From positions 355,525-419,524 of the forward strand of contig NZ_QGGP01000002.1 of assembly GCF_003148645.1 (NCBI RefSeq): a stretch of 64,000 bases of DNA, in the 5' to 3' direction. Below are positions 27,198-35,583 of the stretch, piece by piece; position 1 is the first letter of the stretch; the number at the start of each line of letters is the position of its first letter. The position numbers were made by a program, and so were the translations under genes. This DNA is from Xanthomarina spongicola (GTDB lineage Bacteria > Bacteroidota > Bacteroidia > Flavobacteriales > Flavobacteriaceae). The notes beneath the pieces were generated by a model, which made no database searches, was not told the DNA's origin, and worked only from the letters and a program-made list of their open reading frames with translations.

Positions 27198-29630
27198 TCA
27201 ACTGTTTTTCTTTTTAAAAATGTTTTTAACATTATTGTAGTCAATAAAATATACAACTCTTAATGAGAAGTTATGATCTATTGGTTGATCAAATAGATTG
27301 TTCACACTATCAAAATATGTATCTCTAGAAGCGTTAGAATAATCGAATAAACTGTTTCTGTAGAGTGCAGTTACTGTACTTCCAGGAGCAAATTGCCATG
27401 AATAGCCAAAATCTAGATTCCAAGTATTAAAATTTACGTTTGGGTCGCTTATATCTTCTAATGTGTATCCATCTTCAGTACTTAAACGTCCATCATTTTC
27501 TAATGTATATAATTGATTATTGTAATCAACAACACTCCAATAGTTCCTAAAGGTTAATGATAAGGCGTGCAACACATTAAAATTATAGTTAGCGGTTAAG
27601 CTATTAACTAAAGTTGTTCTGTCTCTTTGTCCAAAAATAATTTCGTTATTTAAATCTTGAATATAACCTCTTCCTCCATTAGAATTATTAAAGTCAATAC
27701 TATATATAAGAGTAAACCTATCGTTAAAACGTACTCTAGGACTTAATCTAAAATTAAAATTAAACATGTCTCTATCATCTTCAAACATGGTCCCAAAACC
27801 TAAATTAATATCGTAAGCAAAGGTCTTATTGTAATTTGAAGATATCCATGTACTAGAATTAACCCAATTCTCATAAATAAAATAACGTCCTTCTGTACGT
27901 GCTTCAAAATAATCGTATTGTTTTCCTACTTCATAATTGATACTTCCACCATAAGCAAGAAGATTTTTATTTTGAAAGTAAAGACGACCACCAATATTTT
28001 TTCCTGTGTAAGTATTTGGATTGTATAACATTCTATAGTTCGCCCATATATTGTAATTGAAACCTATAAGATTACCTACTGGTTCGAAAATGCGATATGA
28101 GAAATCGGCACTAAAATTACTGTAGTTATTTCTGAAATTTATTCCTAAATCATTAATATCATAATATTCATCTGCTAATTCATATTCAAAACTGTATTGA
28201 TAGTTGCCACTAATTTTCCCTATTTCAAGTTCTGTATTAAATCCATTCTGATTGCCTTCTTCTAAATTCAAAAAACTATGTTTTACTGCTGCTTCAACTC
28301 CAATGGTGTTATTCTTATTAGCATAATCTAACAAAACAGCAGTAACATTAGCATCACGAAAATGACCATTTCTAGTAACATTTGTATTAATTAAACTTAT
28401 GGATGAATTTCCGTTAAACTGTTGATCTATAACAAAAATGTTATAATTAGCTAGAGGTTCTACAACTTGTTTACTAGATAAATTGGTAATCGTGTCTTTA
28501 ATTGTAGCAAAGGTTTTTTCGGTAATAGCATTAAAAACACCAACACCTAGTCCATTTTCAGTTCTCCCAGAAATTTTAAATGCGTTAATTGTCTGTACTT
28601 TATTTGGATAATCTGTTACAATTTCATCTTCTTTTAAAGTTGGATTTCCTGTAGGAGCATTTCCAATTCGCCTAGAATAAAATAAATTGCCTTTTGTAAA
28701 TAGGTCTACGCCTTCTGTAAAAAACTGACGCTGCTCAGAAAATTGCTGTTCAAAAGGGCCTAAATTTAATTGTACATTATCGAATCCAACTTGACTAAAA
28801 TCGGGTATTAACGTAGCGTCTAATGTGAAATTTTCTGTGATACCATATTTTAAATCAAGTCCAATATTGTATTCATCTTCAATATCATTGTCTCCTTTTT
28901 TACTAATTACTGTTGAAGCATAAGGATAAAGCATTAATCTAACAGGAGGTTGAATATCTTTTAAACCCTTTAATTCTCCATGATATAAGCTTGTTCTACC
29001 AACTGAAGGGTCTATTGGATTCCAAGAATATTGAGATCTATTAGTTCTAAATTGTCTACGAAATTGCAATCCCCAAACATGTTCTTTTTTATTTGAAAAA
29101 CGTAAAGCAGAATATGGTATTTTCATTTCTACAATCCAACCATCTTCAACTATTTTTACTGAACTTTCCCATACTGCATTCCAACCAAAATCTTGACCAA
29201 TATTTGGCGATGAGATTGCATCTGCTTGATTGCCTGTTGGAAAGACATAAAATTCTGTATCGTTTTGAGAATCGTTATTTGGATTGATTATAACACCAAA
29301 AAAATCGTTAATACCAAAATTATCACGACTTTGGAATTGTTTCATAATTTCATCTGGATGATCGTATAAGTAAGCACCAAAATATATAGCGTCGTCATCA
29401 TAAGTTACACGAACTATAGATTTCTGATAATCTTTTTCAGCAACACCAACATCTGGGTTATATTGTATGAAGTTTTCAGCTAACTCTGCATTTTCCCAAG
29501 CAATGTCGTTTAATATACCATCAATTTTTGGAGCAATTGTAGCTCTTTCAATATTCAGCGATTTTTTTTCTTGACTAAAACTTTTAGATACAAATAGACA
29601 TAATGTTAATAGGAGTACAATATGTTTCAT
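27198..29630 (-). CDS. DUF5916 protein with CBM9-like domain and barrel
   Basis: An 810-residue exported protein. The signal peptide is MKHIVLLLTLCLFVSKSFSQ. Residues about 25-210 form a carbohydrate-binding family 9-like domain (APKIDGILNDIAWENAELAE, VWESSVKIVEDGWIVEMKIP, LRFSNKKEHVWGLQFRRQF). The remainder, DUF5916, is rich in alternating aromatic/polar strands (FTLDATLIPDFSQVGFD, QRQFFTEG) and ends in an aromatic strand, as expected of an outer-membrane beta-barrel. The CBM9-like part suggests a glycan or heme-like ligand, but the family has no firm function. It is 53 bases upstream of the LolD-type gene. Confidence 0.85.
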   Translation of the reverse strand: MKHIVLLLTLCLFVSKSFSQEKKSLNIERATIAPKIDGILNDIAWENAELAENFIQYNPDVGVAEKDYQKSIVRVTYDDDAIYFGAYLYDHPDEIMKQFQSRDNFGINDFFGVIINPNNDSQNDTEFYVFPTGNQADAISSPNIGQDFGWNAVWESSVKIVEDGWIVEMKIPYSALRFSNKKEHVWGLQFRRQFRTNRSQYSWNPIDPSVGRTSLYHGELKGLKDIQPPVRLMLYPYASTVISKKGDNDIEDEYNIGLDLKYGITENFTLDATLIPDFSQVGFDNVQLNLGPFEQQFSEQRQFFTEGVDLFTKGNLFYSRRIGNAPTGNPTLKEDEIVTDYPNKVQTINAFKISGRTENGLGVGVFNAITEKTFATIKDTITNLSSKQVVEPLANYNIFVIDQQFNGNSSISLINTNVTRNGHFRDANVTAVLLDYANKNNTIGVEAAVKHSFLNLEEGNQNGFNTELEIGKISGNYQYSFEYELADEYYDINDLGINFRNNYSNFSADFSYRIFEPVGNLIGFNYNIWANYRMLYNPNTYTGKNIGGRLYFQNKNLLAYGGSINYEVGKQYDYFEARTEGRYFIYENWVNSSTWISSNYNKTFAYDINLGFGTMFEDDRDMFNFNFRLSPRVRFNDRFTLIYSIDFNNSNGGRGYIQDLNNEIIFGQRDRTTLVNSLTANYNFNVLHALSLTFRNYWSVVDYNNQLYTLENDGRLSTEDGYTLEDISDPNVNFNTWNLDFGYSWQFAPGSTVTALYRNSLFDYSNASRDTYFDSVNNLFDQPIDHNFSLRVVYFIDYNNVKNIFKKKNS

Positions 29631-29865
29631 TTTGTGATTGATTGGTTGATTGATGTAATTATGACAACTTAAAAGAGACTTTATTACGATTTAAAAGAAA
29701 ACAAAATTAAAATTGTATATAGGATTTTATGCCAACTAAAAGTTAAAAACTCCTATAAATATGTTAATATTTAACATGGTTCGTTATAGTGTTGTCTGAG
29801 AAAATGGCACAAATTAATTTATGGAATACTATTTGCTAATAGTTTATTATTTAACATATTAATAA

Positions 29866-30159
29866 ATGAATTTAGACAAAAACTCAAAAACAAAAAAACT
29901 ATTAATAGGCATCTTCTTTGACTTATTAGGATATGTATCTTATGTATTCCCACCATTCGATTTTATTTGGGCACCATTATCTGCTTATATTATGACTAAA
30001 TTATATCCTGGTAGAGCAGGAAAAGTAGCAGCTGTTGGTTCCTTTATTGAAGAGGCTTTACCAATGATAGATTTTATACCTTCTTTTACTATCATGTGGT
30101 TATACACATTTGTATTTTCAAGTAGTAAGACTAAACAAGTAGTAGAGATTGAAAAATAA
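29866..30159 (+). CDS. Small membrane protein of unknown function
   Basis: 97 residues. Two hydrophobic segments (about 12-30 and 66-86) flank a loop with PPFDFIWAPLSAYIMTKLYP and GRAGKVAAVGSFIEEALPMI. The same loop pattern appears in conserved small flavobacterial membrane proteins; no function is known to me. The gene stands alone in a 570-base interval between the DUF5916 and TonB-receptor genes, and its stop overlaps a terminator stem. Confidence 0.7.
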   Translation: MNLDKNSKTKKLLIGIFFDLLGYVSYVFPPFDFIWAPLSAYIMTKLYPGRAGKVAAVGSFIEEALPMIDFIPSFTIMWLYTFVFSSSKTKQVVEIEK

Positions 30160-30194
30160 AAGCCTTCTGAAATATATTGCATCAGAAGACTTTT
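30158..30194. terminator. Bidirectional terminator
   Basis: AAAAGCCTTCTGA (30158-30170) pairs with TCAGAAGACTTTT (30182-30194), one mismatch, 11-base loop, serving the small membrane gene and the TonB-receptor gene. Confidence 0.75.
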
Positions 30195-30200
30195 AAATTT

Positions 30201-32429
30201 TTATAATGTGTAGGTTATTCCAACACTAATGTTTCTACCCATATTATAAATGCCTTCCGGTTTTAGTCTAGAAAGATGATTTATATATTTTTTGTTAGTT
30301 AAATTACTACCAGATACTGTAATAGATAAGTCTTTTTTGAAAAGAGACACAACGCCTCCAAATCCAGCACTTAATAAATTATAACCACTAGTTGTAGTCT
30401 CAAACTGGCTTACATTATTCTGATTAAAAGTAGATCGAAGTGCAATAAATGCATATTGTTTTTGAATCTTTTCACCATCATTTTCTATTCTAATCGTATT
30501 TGTTAATGAATTTGCAGGAATTAATGGTAAATATTCTCCATTGTCTTGTTTTCCAGTTACAGATTCAAAACTGCTTTCAAAATGAAGCCAATCTATAGGA
30601 TGTGGATGTAAATGAAATCCAATCTCACCTCCATATAGCTTTGCATTGTCTTGAACGTAGTTATAGACTGGTTCATTATCTATAAAAGTGCCTTCTGGCA
30701 ATAAGAATATATAATTATTAACTATGTTATAGAATCCGTTTGCAAAAAACTCTATATGCTCGTTTTTAAATTCTAAGGATAAGTCTGTTTGAAAGTTTTG
30801 CTCACTAGTTAAATTCTCATTTCCAATCTCAAATCTATTAGTTCCTTCGTGAGTTCCATAAGAAGTCAATTCAGCAAGATTTGGAGCTCTAAATCCAGTA
30901 GCAAAATTGACTCTGGCAGTTATGGTATTTGCTATTTTAGTTTTTACACCTAAAGCGCCATTAAAACTGTTAAAGTTTTTATTAAAACTATCTACCACAT
31001 CTATAACACGATTATCAAAACGAAGACCTAATTGAACGTCTGCTTTATCAAAATGAATGTGAGACATGGCAAAGAGTCCAAAATCGTTTGTAGTGGCATC
31101 TGGAATGAGTTGTTCTTCACCATAATTCGTGTTTATTTGATTCATACCTTGTGTACCAACAATAGTTTCAAATTTACCATAAACAGGTAATTGATATTTA
31201 ATATCGTAATTAAAAGTTTTCAGTTTCATTTGAAGCGCTGCTTCTAAAGCTTCGTCATCATGTTCTTCTTCTTCTTCTTCTTCTTCAGAATGTTCCTCAT
31301 GACCATCGTGGTGTTCTTCAAACTCCTTTCTGTTATTATAGATATAACCTAAATTAATTTCTAAACTAGAATTATCAAAAAAGACGTTTGACTTAGAGCT
31401 AAATACATGATTGGTGATTTCTTGATATGGCAATTCTGGTGATTTACTTTTAGTTTGCTCGCCAATTTCTTCAGGTATCCCTAATTTAGAATTATTTACA
31501 TTATATCTAAATTCAGTTTTAATTTTAGAATCTTGATAACCAATTCCAGCTTTAAAATCCTGTTCTTTAAAACGTGTATTAGTTACTCTATAGTCTGCAG
31601 TATCATAATCTGAATGTTCACTAAGACTTCCTCTAAAAAGAAATTTAAGATTTTCACCAGAACTTTTGTACCCCAAATTTGTATTATAGCCTAAAGTATT
31701 GCTAAAATAGGTTGCATTTAAATCTCCAGTTTGCGTATTCTGTTGTGCAAATTTTTCAGGATTTATATAAAGTACACCACCAAGAGCGTCACTACCATAG
31801 AGTAGAGAAGCAGGTCCTTTAATAACTTCTATGCTTTCAATTCCAGAATCGCTCAAGCCTAAACCATGCTCGCTTCCATATTGTTGATTTTCTAATCTAA
31901 CTCCTTGTGTGTAAACCAAAACGCGATTTGAACTCAATCCACGAATAACTGGTTTACCTATACTCATTCCTGTACTTATACTTTCTACTCCAGCTATATT
32001 TGTAATACCATCTGAAAGGGTTATAGCGCCTTTGGCTTTTAAATCTGTAATTTTTTCCTGTTCAACCTTCATAACATTTTCACTCTGTAGTTTATGAAAT
32101 GGTGTTGAAATAATAATTTCTTCCATCTCTATAGCAGAAGAATTCAAAAAGATTTCTAAAGATTCTGTTAATGGAATTGATATGGTTTTTGAATAAGATT
32201 CGTAACCTATAAACGAGCAGACTATTTTATAGCTACCAGTTGGTAAGTTGTTTAGAAAGAAATAACCAGATTCGTCAGTAGTAGCTCCTTTCTCAATTTG
32301 TGGTAAATAAATATTAGCAAAAGCAATTGGTGTGTTAGTGTTATTTTCTAAGAGTGTTCCTTCAATAGAATGTTGTGCAAAAATACTTGATGCAAAACAT
32401 AGAAGAAACAAAGTTGTTATTTGTTTCAT
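30201..32429 (-). CDS. TonB-dependent receptor with His/Glu metal-binding loop
   Basis: A 742-residue outer-membrane receptor: signal peptide (MKQITTLFLLCFASSIFAQ), a carboxypeptidase-regulatory-like beta domain (20-100; GTLLENNTNTPIAFANIYLP), a plug (about 115-225; GVESISTGMSIGKPVIRGLS, IEVIKGPASLLYGSDALGGV) and a 22-strand-type barrel ending in an aromatic-rich strand. An extracellular loop near residues 365-395 is a run of His, Asp and Glu (EEHHDGHEEHSEEEEEEEEH). Such loops are a feature of zinc receptors of the ZnuD type, so uptake of zinc or another divalent metal is the best guess. It lies downstream of a small His-rich exported protein and a DUF6787 gene. Confidence 0.9.
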   Translation of the reverse strand: MKQITTLFLLCFASSIFAQHSIEGTLLENNTNTPIAFANIYLPQIEKGATTDESGYFFLNNLPTGSYKIVCSFIGYESYSKTISIPLTESLEIFLNSSAIEMEEIIISTPFHKLQSENVMKVEQEKITDLKAKGAITLSDGITNIAGVESISTGMSIGKPVIRGLSSNRVLVYTQGVRLENQQYGSEHGLGLSDSGIESIEVIKGPASLLYGSDALGGVLYINPEKFAQQNTQTGDLNATYFSNTLGYNTNLGYKSSGENLKFLFRGSLSEHSDYDTADYRVTNTRFKEQDFKAGIGYQDSKIKTEFRYNVNNSKLGIPEEIGEQTKSKSPELPYQEITNHVFSSKSNVFFDNSSLEINLGYIYNNRKEFEEHHDGHEEHSEEEEEEEEHDDEALEAALQMKLKTFNYDIKYQLPVYGKFETIVGTQGMNQINTNYGEEQLIPDATTNDFGLFAMSHIHFDKADVQLGLRFDNRVIDVVDSFNKNFNSFNGALGVKTKIANTITARVNFATGFRAPNLAELTSYGTHEGTNRFEIGNENLTSEQNFQTDLSLEFKNEHIEFFANGFYNIVNNYIFLLPEGTFIDNEPVYNYVQDNAKLYGGEIGFHLHPHPIDWLHFESSFESVTGKQDNGEYLPLIPANSLTNTIRIENDGEKIQKQYAFIALRSTFNQNNVSQFETTTSGYNLLSAGFGGVVSLFKKDLSITVSGSNLTNKKYINHLSRLKPEGIYNMGRNISVGITYTL
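31263..31286 (-). repeat. Eight-copy GAA triplet repeat in the receptor loop
   Basis: On the plus strand TTC is repeated eight times without interruption. On the coding strand it is (GAA)8, encoding eight consecutive Glu in the metal-binding loop. Slippage would change loop length in frame. Confidence 0.9.
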
Positions 32430-32477
32430 TTTAAATATTATATAAGTTAAAAATATGCTGTAATTTAGCTGAAATAA

Positions 32478-32810
32478 TTAACTGTTATAAGGAGGTCCTC
32501 TAAGAGAAAAATGTAATGTTTGGAAAGAATCTAAAAACAGATATTCTGTAAAGATGTCTTGATAATTATCTTCTAAAACAAAGAAATTAAAAGACTGAAT
32601 TGAAAAAGTATATTGATTATTAAGGTTGAATTTATAAAACGTACAATCAACATCTAACGTATGCAAATGTGTTTTTGATTCCCCTTTACAAACTTCATGT
32701 TCATGATGGCTAAAAATATGCGCAAACTTAACAGTAGAAGGCATTAGTAATGTCAACACTAAAAGAAGTGTTGTAAATTTAAATGCGATATGTTGTTGTG
32801 TTTTATGCAC
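32478..32810 (-). CDS. Small His/Cys-containing exported protein
   Basis: 110 residues starting with GTG; the start overlaps the upstream stop codon by one base. A hydrophobic N-terminal segment (about 10-27) is followed by AHIFSHHEHEVCKGESKTHL, continuing HTLDVDC: five or more His and two Cys in 30 residues, a plausible metal site. The remainder is Phe/Tyr-rich. I know no named family. The position between the DUF6787 gene and the receptor, in one operon, supports a role in periplasmic handling of the metal taken up by the receptor; this is inference. Confidence 0.7.
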   Translation of the reverse strand: MHKTQQHIAFKFTTLLLVLTLLMPSTVKFAHIFSHHEHEVCKGESKTHLHTLDVDCTFYKFNLNNQYTFSIQSFNFFVLEDNYQDIFTEYLFLDSFQTLHFSLRGPPYNS

Positions 32811-33304
32811 TAATCTAAAAAGCGTTTTAACCCAAATCTTCTAAGCATTTTCTTTTCAAATTCCCAGAAAAATTTAAATTGTCCAAAAAGCCATCCAATA
32901 CAAACTAAAAGTATCTGATAGAAAATTAGGCCAATAATAATATATAAAACCCAATAGACTGTAATATTTAAGTTTTCTTTAGTAATTCCAAGAAGCTTTA
33001 TAATTGGTCTTCCTACAAATAGAGAAGAAGTTCCTGTAATTGCAAAAACAATAAAAATGCGAATCAGTTCCCATTTATAATCCACAACCCACTTATTTTC
33101 AAGTTTTTTAAAAAGGAATAAAATAAACTTTAATAGAATATAGAAGAGAGTAGCAGTAGTAGCTATTGTAATATAAATATTAAAATCTTTTAAGATAACA
33201 TTAGCTAGCCTATAAGAACTATAAATTAATCCTAATACTCCTATTAAAGGAAATATAAGCTGCCAGTTTTTCTGTATTTCCCAGGTTTTTTTGAATGTTT
33301 CCAT
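32810..33304 (-). CDS. DUF6787-like membrane protein
   Basis: 164 residues with four membrane helices. The core WELIRIFIVFAITGTSSLFV followed by GRPIIKLLGITKENLN matches the DUF6787 pattern of Bacteroidota as I remember it. The C-terminus is cytosolic-looking (FWEFEKKMLRRFGLKR). It appears to head the operon containing the small His-rich gene and the TonB receptor, with a -7-like box 18-25 bases upstream of the start. Function is unknown. Confidence 0.7.
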   Translation of the reverse strand: METFKKTWEIQKNWQLIFPLIGVLGLIYSSYRLANVILKDFNIYITIATTATLFYILLKFILFLFKKLENKWVVDYKWELIRIFIVFAITGTSSLFVGRPIIKLLGITKENLNITVYWVLYIIIGLIFYQILLVCIGWLFGQFKFFWEFEKKMLRRFGLKRFLD

Positions 33305-33321
33305 GAGCGTTTTTAAAAATG

Positions 33322-33329
33322 CAAAGATA
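33322..33329 (-). promoter_or_regulatory. Candidate -7 element of the metal-receptor operon
   Basis: The minus strand reads TATCTTTGC just upstream of the DUF6787 start, matching TAnnTTTG. No TTG at the expected distance was found, so the call rests on one box. Confidence 0.35.
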
Positions 33330-33331
33330 TT

Positions 33332-33769
33332 CTAAATTCTAGGAATAAAACTAGTTAATTGTTGTTTATAGGTTAATTGAAAGTATATGAAATAGTTATA
33401 CAGCTTATAGTTTACTTCGTATCCATAATCAATAGTTGGATCATAAAAAATTAATGAATCATATAAGCCTGATTTATATCTTAATGGCTGATTTGCTCTT
33501 TCATTCCATGCATCGACGTATTGTTTATTTCTAGATTCCAGAAAACTCTGTTCATAATATCCTTCTGGTTTGGCTCTGGTTATTAACCAGGTGTTAAATC
33601 CAGGTTCTATGATTATTATTTCATATTCAACGTCTTCGTTGGCTATTCTAACAGTATCGTTTTCAATAACGTTTAACTGTTCTTCAGTTGTAGTAGTCTC
33701 TTTAACTTGATTTGTTTTGCAACTATAGAAAAGACCACAAATTAATAAGATGTAAATAATTGATTTCAT
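33332..33769 (-). CDS. DUF6146-like lipoprotein
   Basis: 145 residues with a lipoprotein signal (MKSIIYILLICGLFYSCKTN, lipobox FYSC). After a Thr/Glu-rich linker comes a compact domain with VEYEIIIIEPGFNTWLITRA and the closing PTIDYGYEVNYKLYNYFIYF, the blocks I associate with DUF6146 of Bacteroidota. Function is unknown. It runs in the same direction as the DUF6787 gene but is separated from it by a promoter-like element. Confidence 0.75.
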   Translation of the reverse strand: MKSIIYILLICGLFYSCKTNQVKETTTTEEQLNVIENDTVRIANEDVEYEIIIIEPGFNTWLITRAKPEGYYEQSFLESRNKQYVDAWNERANQPLRYKSGLYDSLIFYDPTIDYGYEVNYKLYNYFIYFQLTYKQQLTSFIPRI

Positions 33770-33837
33770 GGCATTTGTTTTATTTTAAATATACAAAAAT
33801 CATATCTTATTTCATTGATATTGAATGGTTTTAACAT

Positions 33838-33868
33838 AAAAAAAAGTCAAACATAATGTTTGACTTTT
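33838..33868 (-). terminator. Terminator of the DUF937 gene
   Basis: AAAAGTCAAACA (33842-33853) pairs perfectly with TGTTTGACTTTT (33857-33868) around TAA. On the minus strand the stem is followed by a run of T. Confidence 0.85.
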
Positions 33869-33889
33869 AAGAATATTTACATTCGTTTA

Positions 33890-34525
33890 TTATTTTCCAA
33901 AAAGTCCACCAAGTAAGCCTGCAAGACCACCTTTCTTTTTGTTTCCTCCTAAAACCATTCCAGCTACATCGTCAACAATACTACCATCTCCATCTGCATC
34001 TAGAATTGATTCTAAGAAACTTTGTTCTTGTTGTGGAGAATTACCACTTAATAATCCGCCAAGTAAGCTTTCAATACCTGAAGAGTCATTAACATTATTT
34101 TCTTTTGTTTGCTTTCCTAAGACTCCCATTAATAGAGGAGCAGCTACTTTTAAAATATTTGCTACAGAATTTGCATCCATTCCAGCTCTAGCTCCAATTG
34201 CATTTTCAACATTTTGTTGTTTTCCACCTAAAACGTGACCCAGTATTTTACTACCATCTTCTATAACACTCGAATCTACTCCTCCTGCAAAAAGACCTCC
34301 AAGATTATCTAAAATACTACCATCATGTTTGTTGTTTAATGCACTAAGTAAACCTTCTGCTCCTTGAGGTGAAGATGCATTGCGTTTCATTGCTTGCATT
34401 AAAACAGGTAATGCCATAGTTAATACATCGTTTGTTTTGCTCTCAGGCTGATTGGTTTGTCCTGCTACACCATTTATAATGGCTTTACCCATATCGCTAT
34501 TTAATAAATCTAAAATTCCTGCCAT
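33890..34525 (-). CDS. DUF937 family protein
   Basis: 211 residues, rich in Gly, Leu and Asn. The N-terminal 130 residues carry the DUF937 pattern (MAGILDLLNSDMGKAIINGV, KILGHVLGGKQQNVENAIGA, VANILKVAAPLLMGVLGKQT). The C-terminal end contains a calcium-binding-like DADGDGSIVDD segment and repeated GGLLGG-type turns. The family (related to YidB-like proteins) lacks a firm function. The gene has its own terminator and a short A/T-rich leader. Confidence 0.85.
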   Translation of the reverse strand: MAGILDLLNSDMGKAIINGVAGQTNQPESKTNDVLTMALPVLMQAMKRNASSPQGAEGLLSALNNKHDGSILDNLGGLFAGGVDSSVIEDGSKILGHVLGGKQQNVENAIGARAGMDANSVANILKVAAPLLMGVLGKQTKENNVNDSSGIESLLGGLLSGNSPQQEQSFLESILDADGDGSIVDDVAGMVLGGNKKKGGLAGLLGGLFGK

Positions 34526-34558
34526 TTTTTTATATTTTTATTGAAGTGTGTAAATTAC

Positions 34559-34592
34559 AAAAAAAGCCTATAAGAAATAATACTTATAGGCT
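34559..34592 (-). terminator. Terminator of the serC-serA operon
   Basis: AGCCTATAAG (34565-34574) pairs with CTTATAGGCT (34583-34592) around an 8-base loop. On the minus strand a T-run follows. Confidence 0.88.
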
Positions 34593-34617
34593 ATTAATGT
34601 CTTGTTTGTTAAAAAGT

Positions 34618-35580
34618 TTATACTTTTTCAGTTTTTAATAAACTGATAATTTGTGATGCTAATTCGGTTCCAATTCTATCTTGAGCCTCATTAGTTGCTG
34701 CTCCAATATGTGGTGTTAAAGATATTCTACCATTCATTAACACTTGAATGGCTGGAGTTGGTTCTTCTTCAAAAGTGTCTAAGCCTGCAAAAGCCACTTT
34801 GCCACTTTCTAGGGCTTTTACTAAAGCCACTTCATCGATAACACCTCCACGTGCAGCATTAATAATACCAACACCATCTTTCATCATGTTAAATTGTTTT
34901 TCTCCAATTACATATTCATCTTGTGCAGGAACATGTAAAGTAATAAAATCAGCTTGTTTTAAAATGTCTTTGGTGTGTTCTGTTTCAATTTCAACATTAA
35001 TAAACTGACCATTGTAAAACTCTACTTTTATGTTTGCTTTACCAACATACTTATCGCTAGCAATCACTTTCATACCTATACCTAAAGCAATTTTTGCTAC
35101 TTCCTTGCCAATACGTCCAAAACCAATAATACCAAGAGTTTTTCCTCTTAATTCAATACCTTTTGCATAATTCTTTTTTAGAGATTTAAACTGCGTATCA
35201 CCATCTAAAGGCATGCAACGGTTAGAGTCGTGTAAAAATCGAACACCTCCAAATAAATGAGCAAAAACCAATTCAGCAACAGATTGAGAAGAAGCAGCTG
35301 GAGTATTTATAACATGGATGCCTTTACTTCTAGCGTATTCTACATCAATATTGTCCATGCCAACACCACCACGACCAATAATTTTAATGCTTGAACATCC
35401 ATCTATTATGTCTTTACGTACTTTTGTAGCACTTCTAACTAATAAAACGTCTATTTTTTTCTCATTGATAAAATTCACTAATTGCTCTTGTGCTACTGTA
35501 GTTGTAAGAACTTCAAAACCTCCTTTTTCTAAGGCATCTATTCCACTTTTTGAAATTCCATCGTTTGCTAATACTATCAT
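34618..35580 (-). CDS. serA: D-3-phosphoglycerate dehydrogenase (short form)
   Basis: First step of serine synthesis: 3-phosphoglycerate to 3-phosphohydroxypyruvate with NAD. NAD-binding GIIGFGRIG (150-158), substrate-site GRGGVGMDNIDV (69-80), catalytic Arg in INAARGG and His in LTPHIGA are all visible. At 320 residues it lacks the C-terminal ACT domain that mediates serine feedback in long-form SerA, so no allosteric serine site is expected. It follows serC by three bases: a serC-serA operon, ended by a terminator. Confidence 0.93.
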   Translation of the reverse strand: MIVLANDGISKSGIDALEKGGFEVLTTTVAQEQLVNFINEKKIDVLLVRSATKVRKDIIDGCSSIKIIGRGGVGMDNIDVEYARSKGIHVINTPAASSQSVAELVFAHLFGGVRFLHDSNRCMPLDGDTQFKSLKKNYAKGIELRGKTLGIIGFGRIGKEVAKIALGIGMKVIASDKYVGKANIKVEFYNGQFINVEIETEHTKDILKQADFITLHVPAQDEYVIGEKQFNMMKDGVGIINAARGGVIDEVALVKALESGKVAFAGLDTFEEEPTPAIQVLMNGRISLTPHIGAATNEAQDRIGTELASQIISLLKTEKV

Positions 35581-35583
35581 TTT

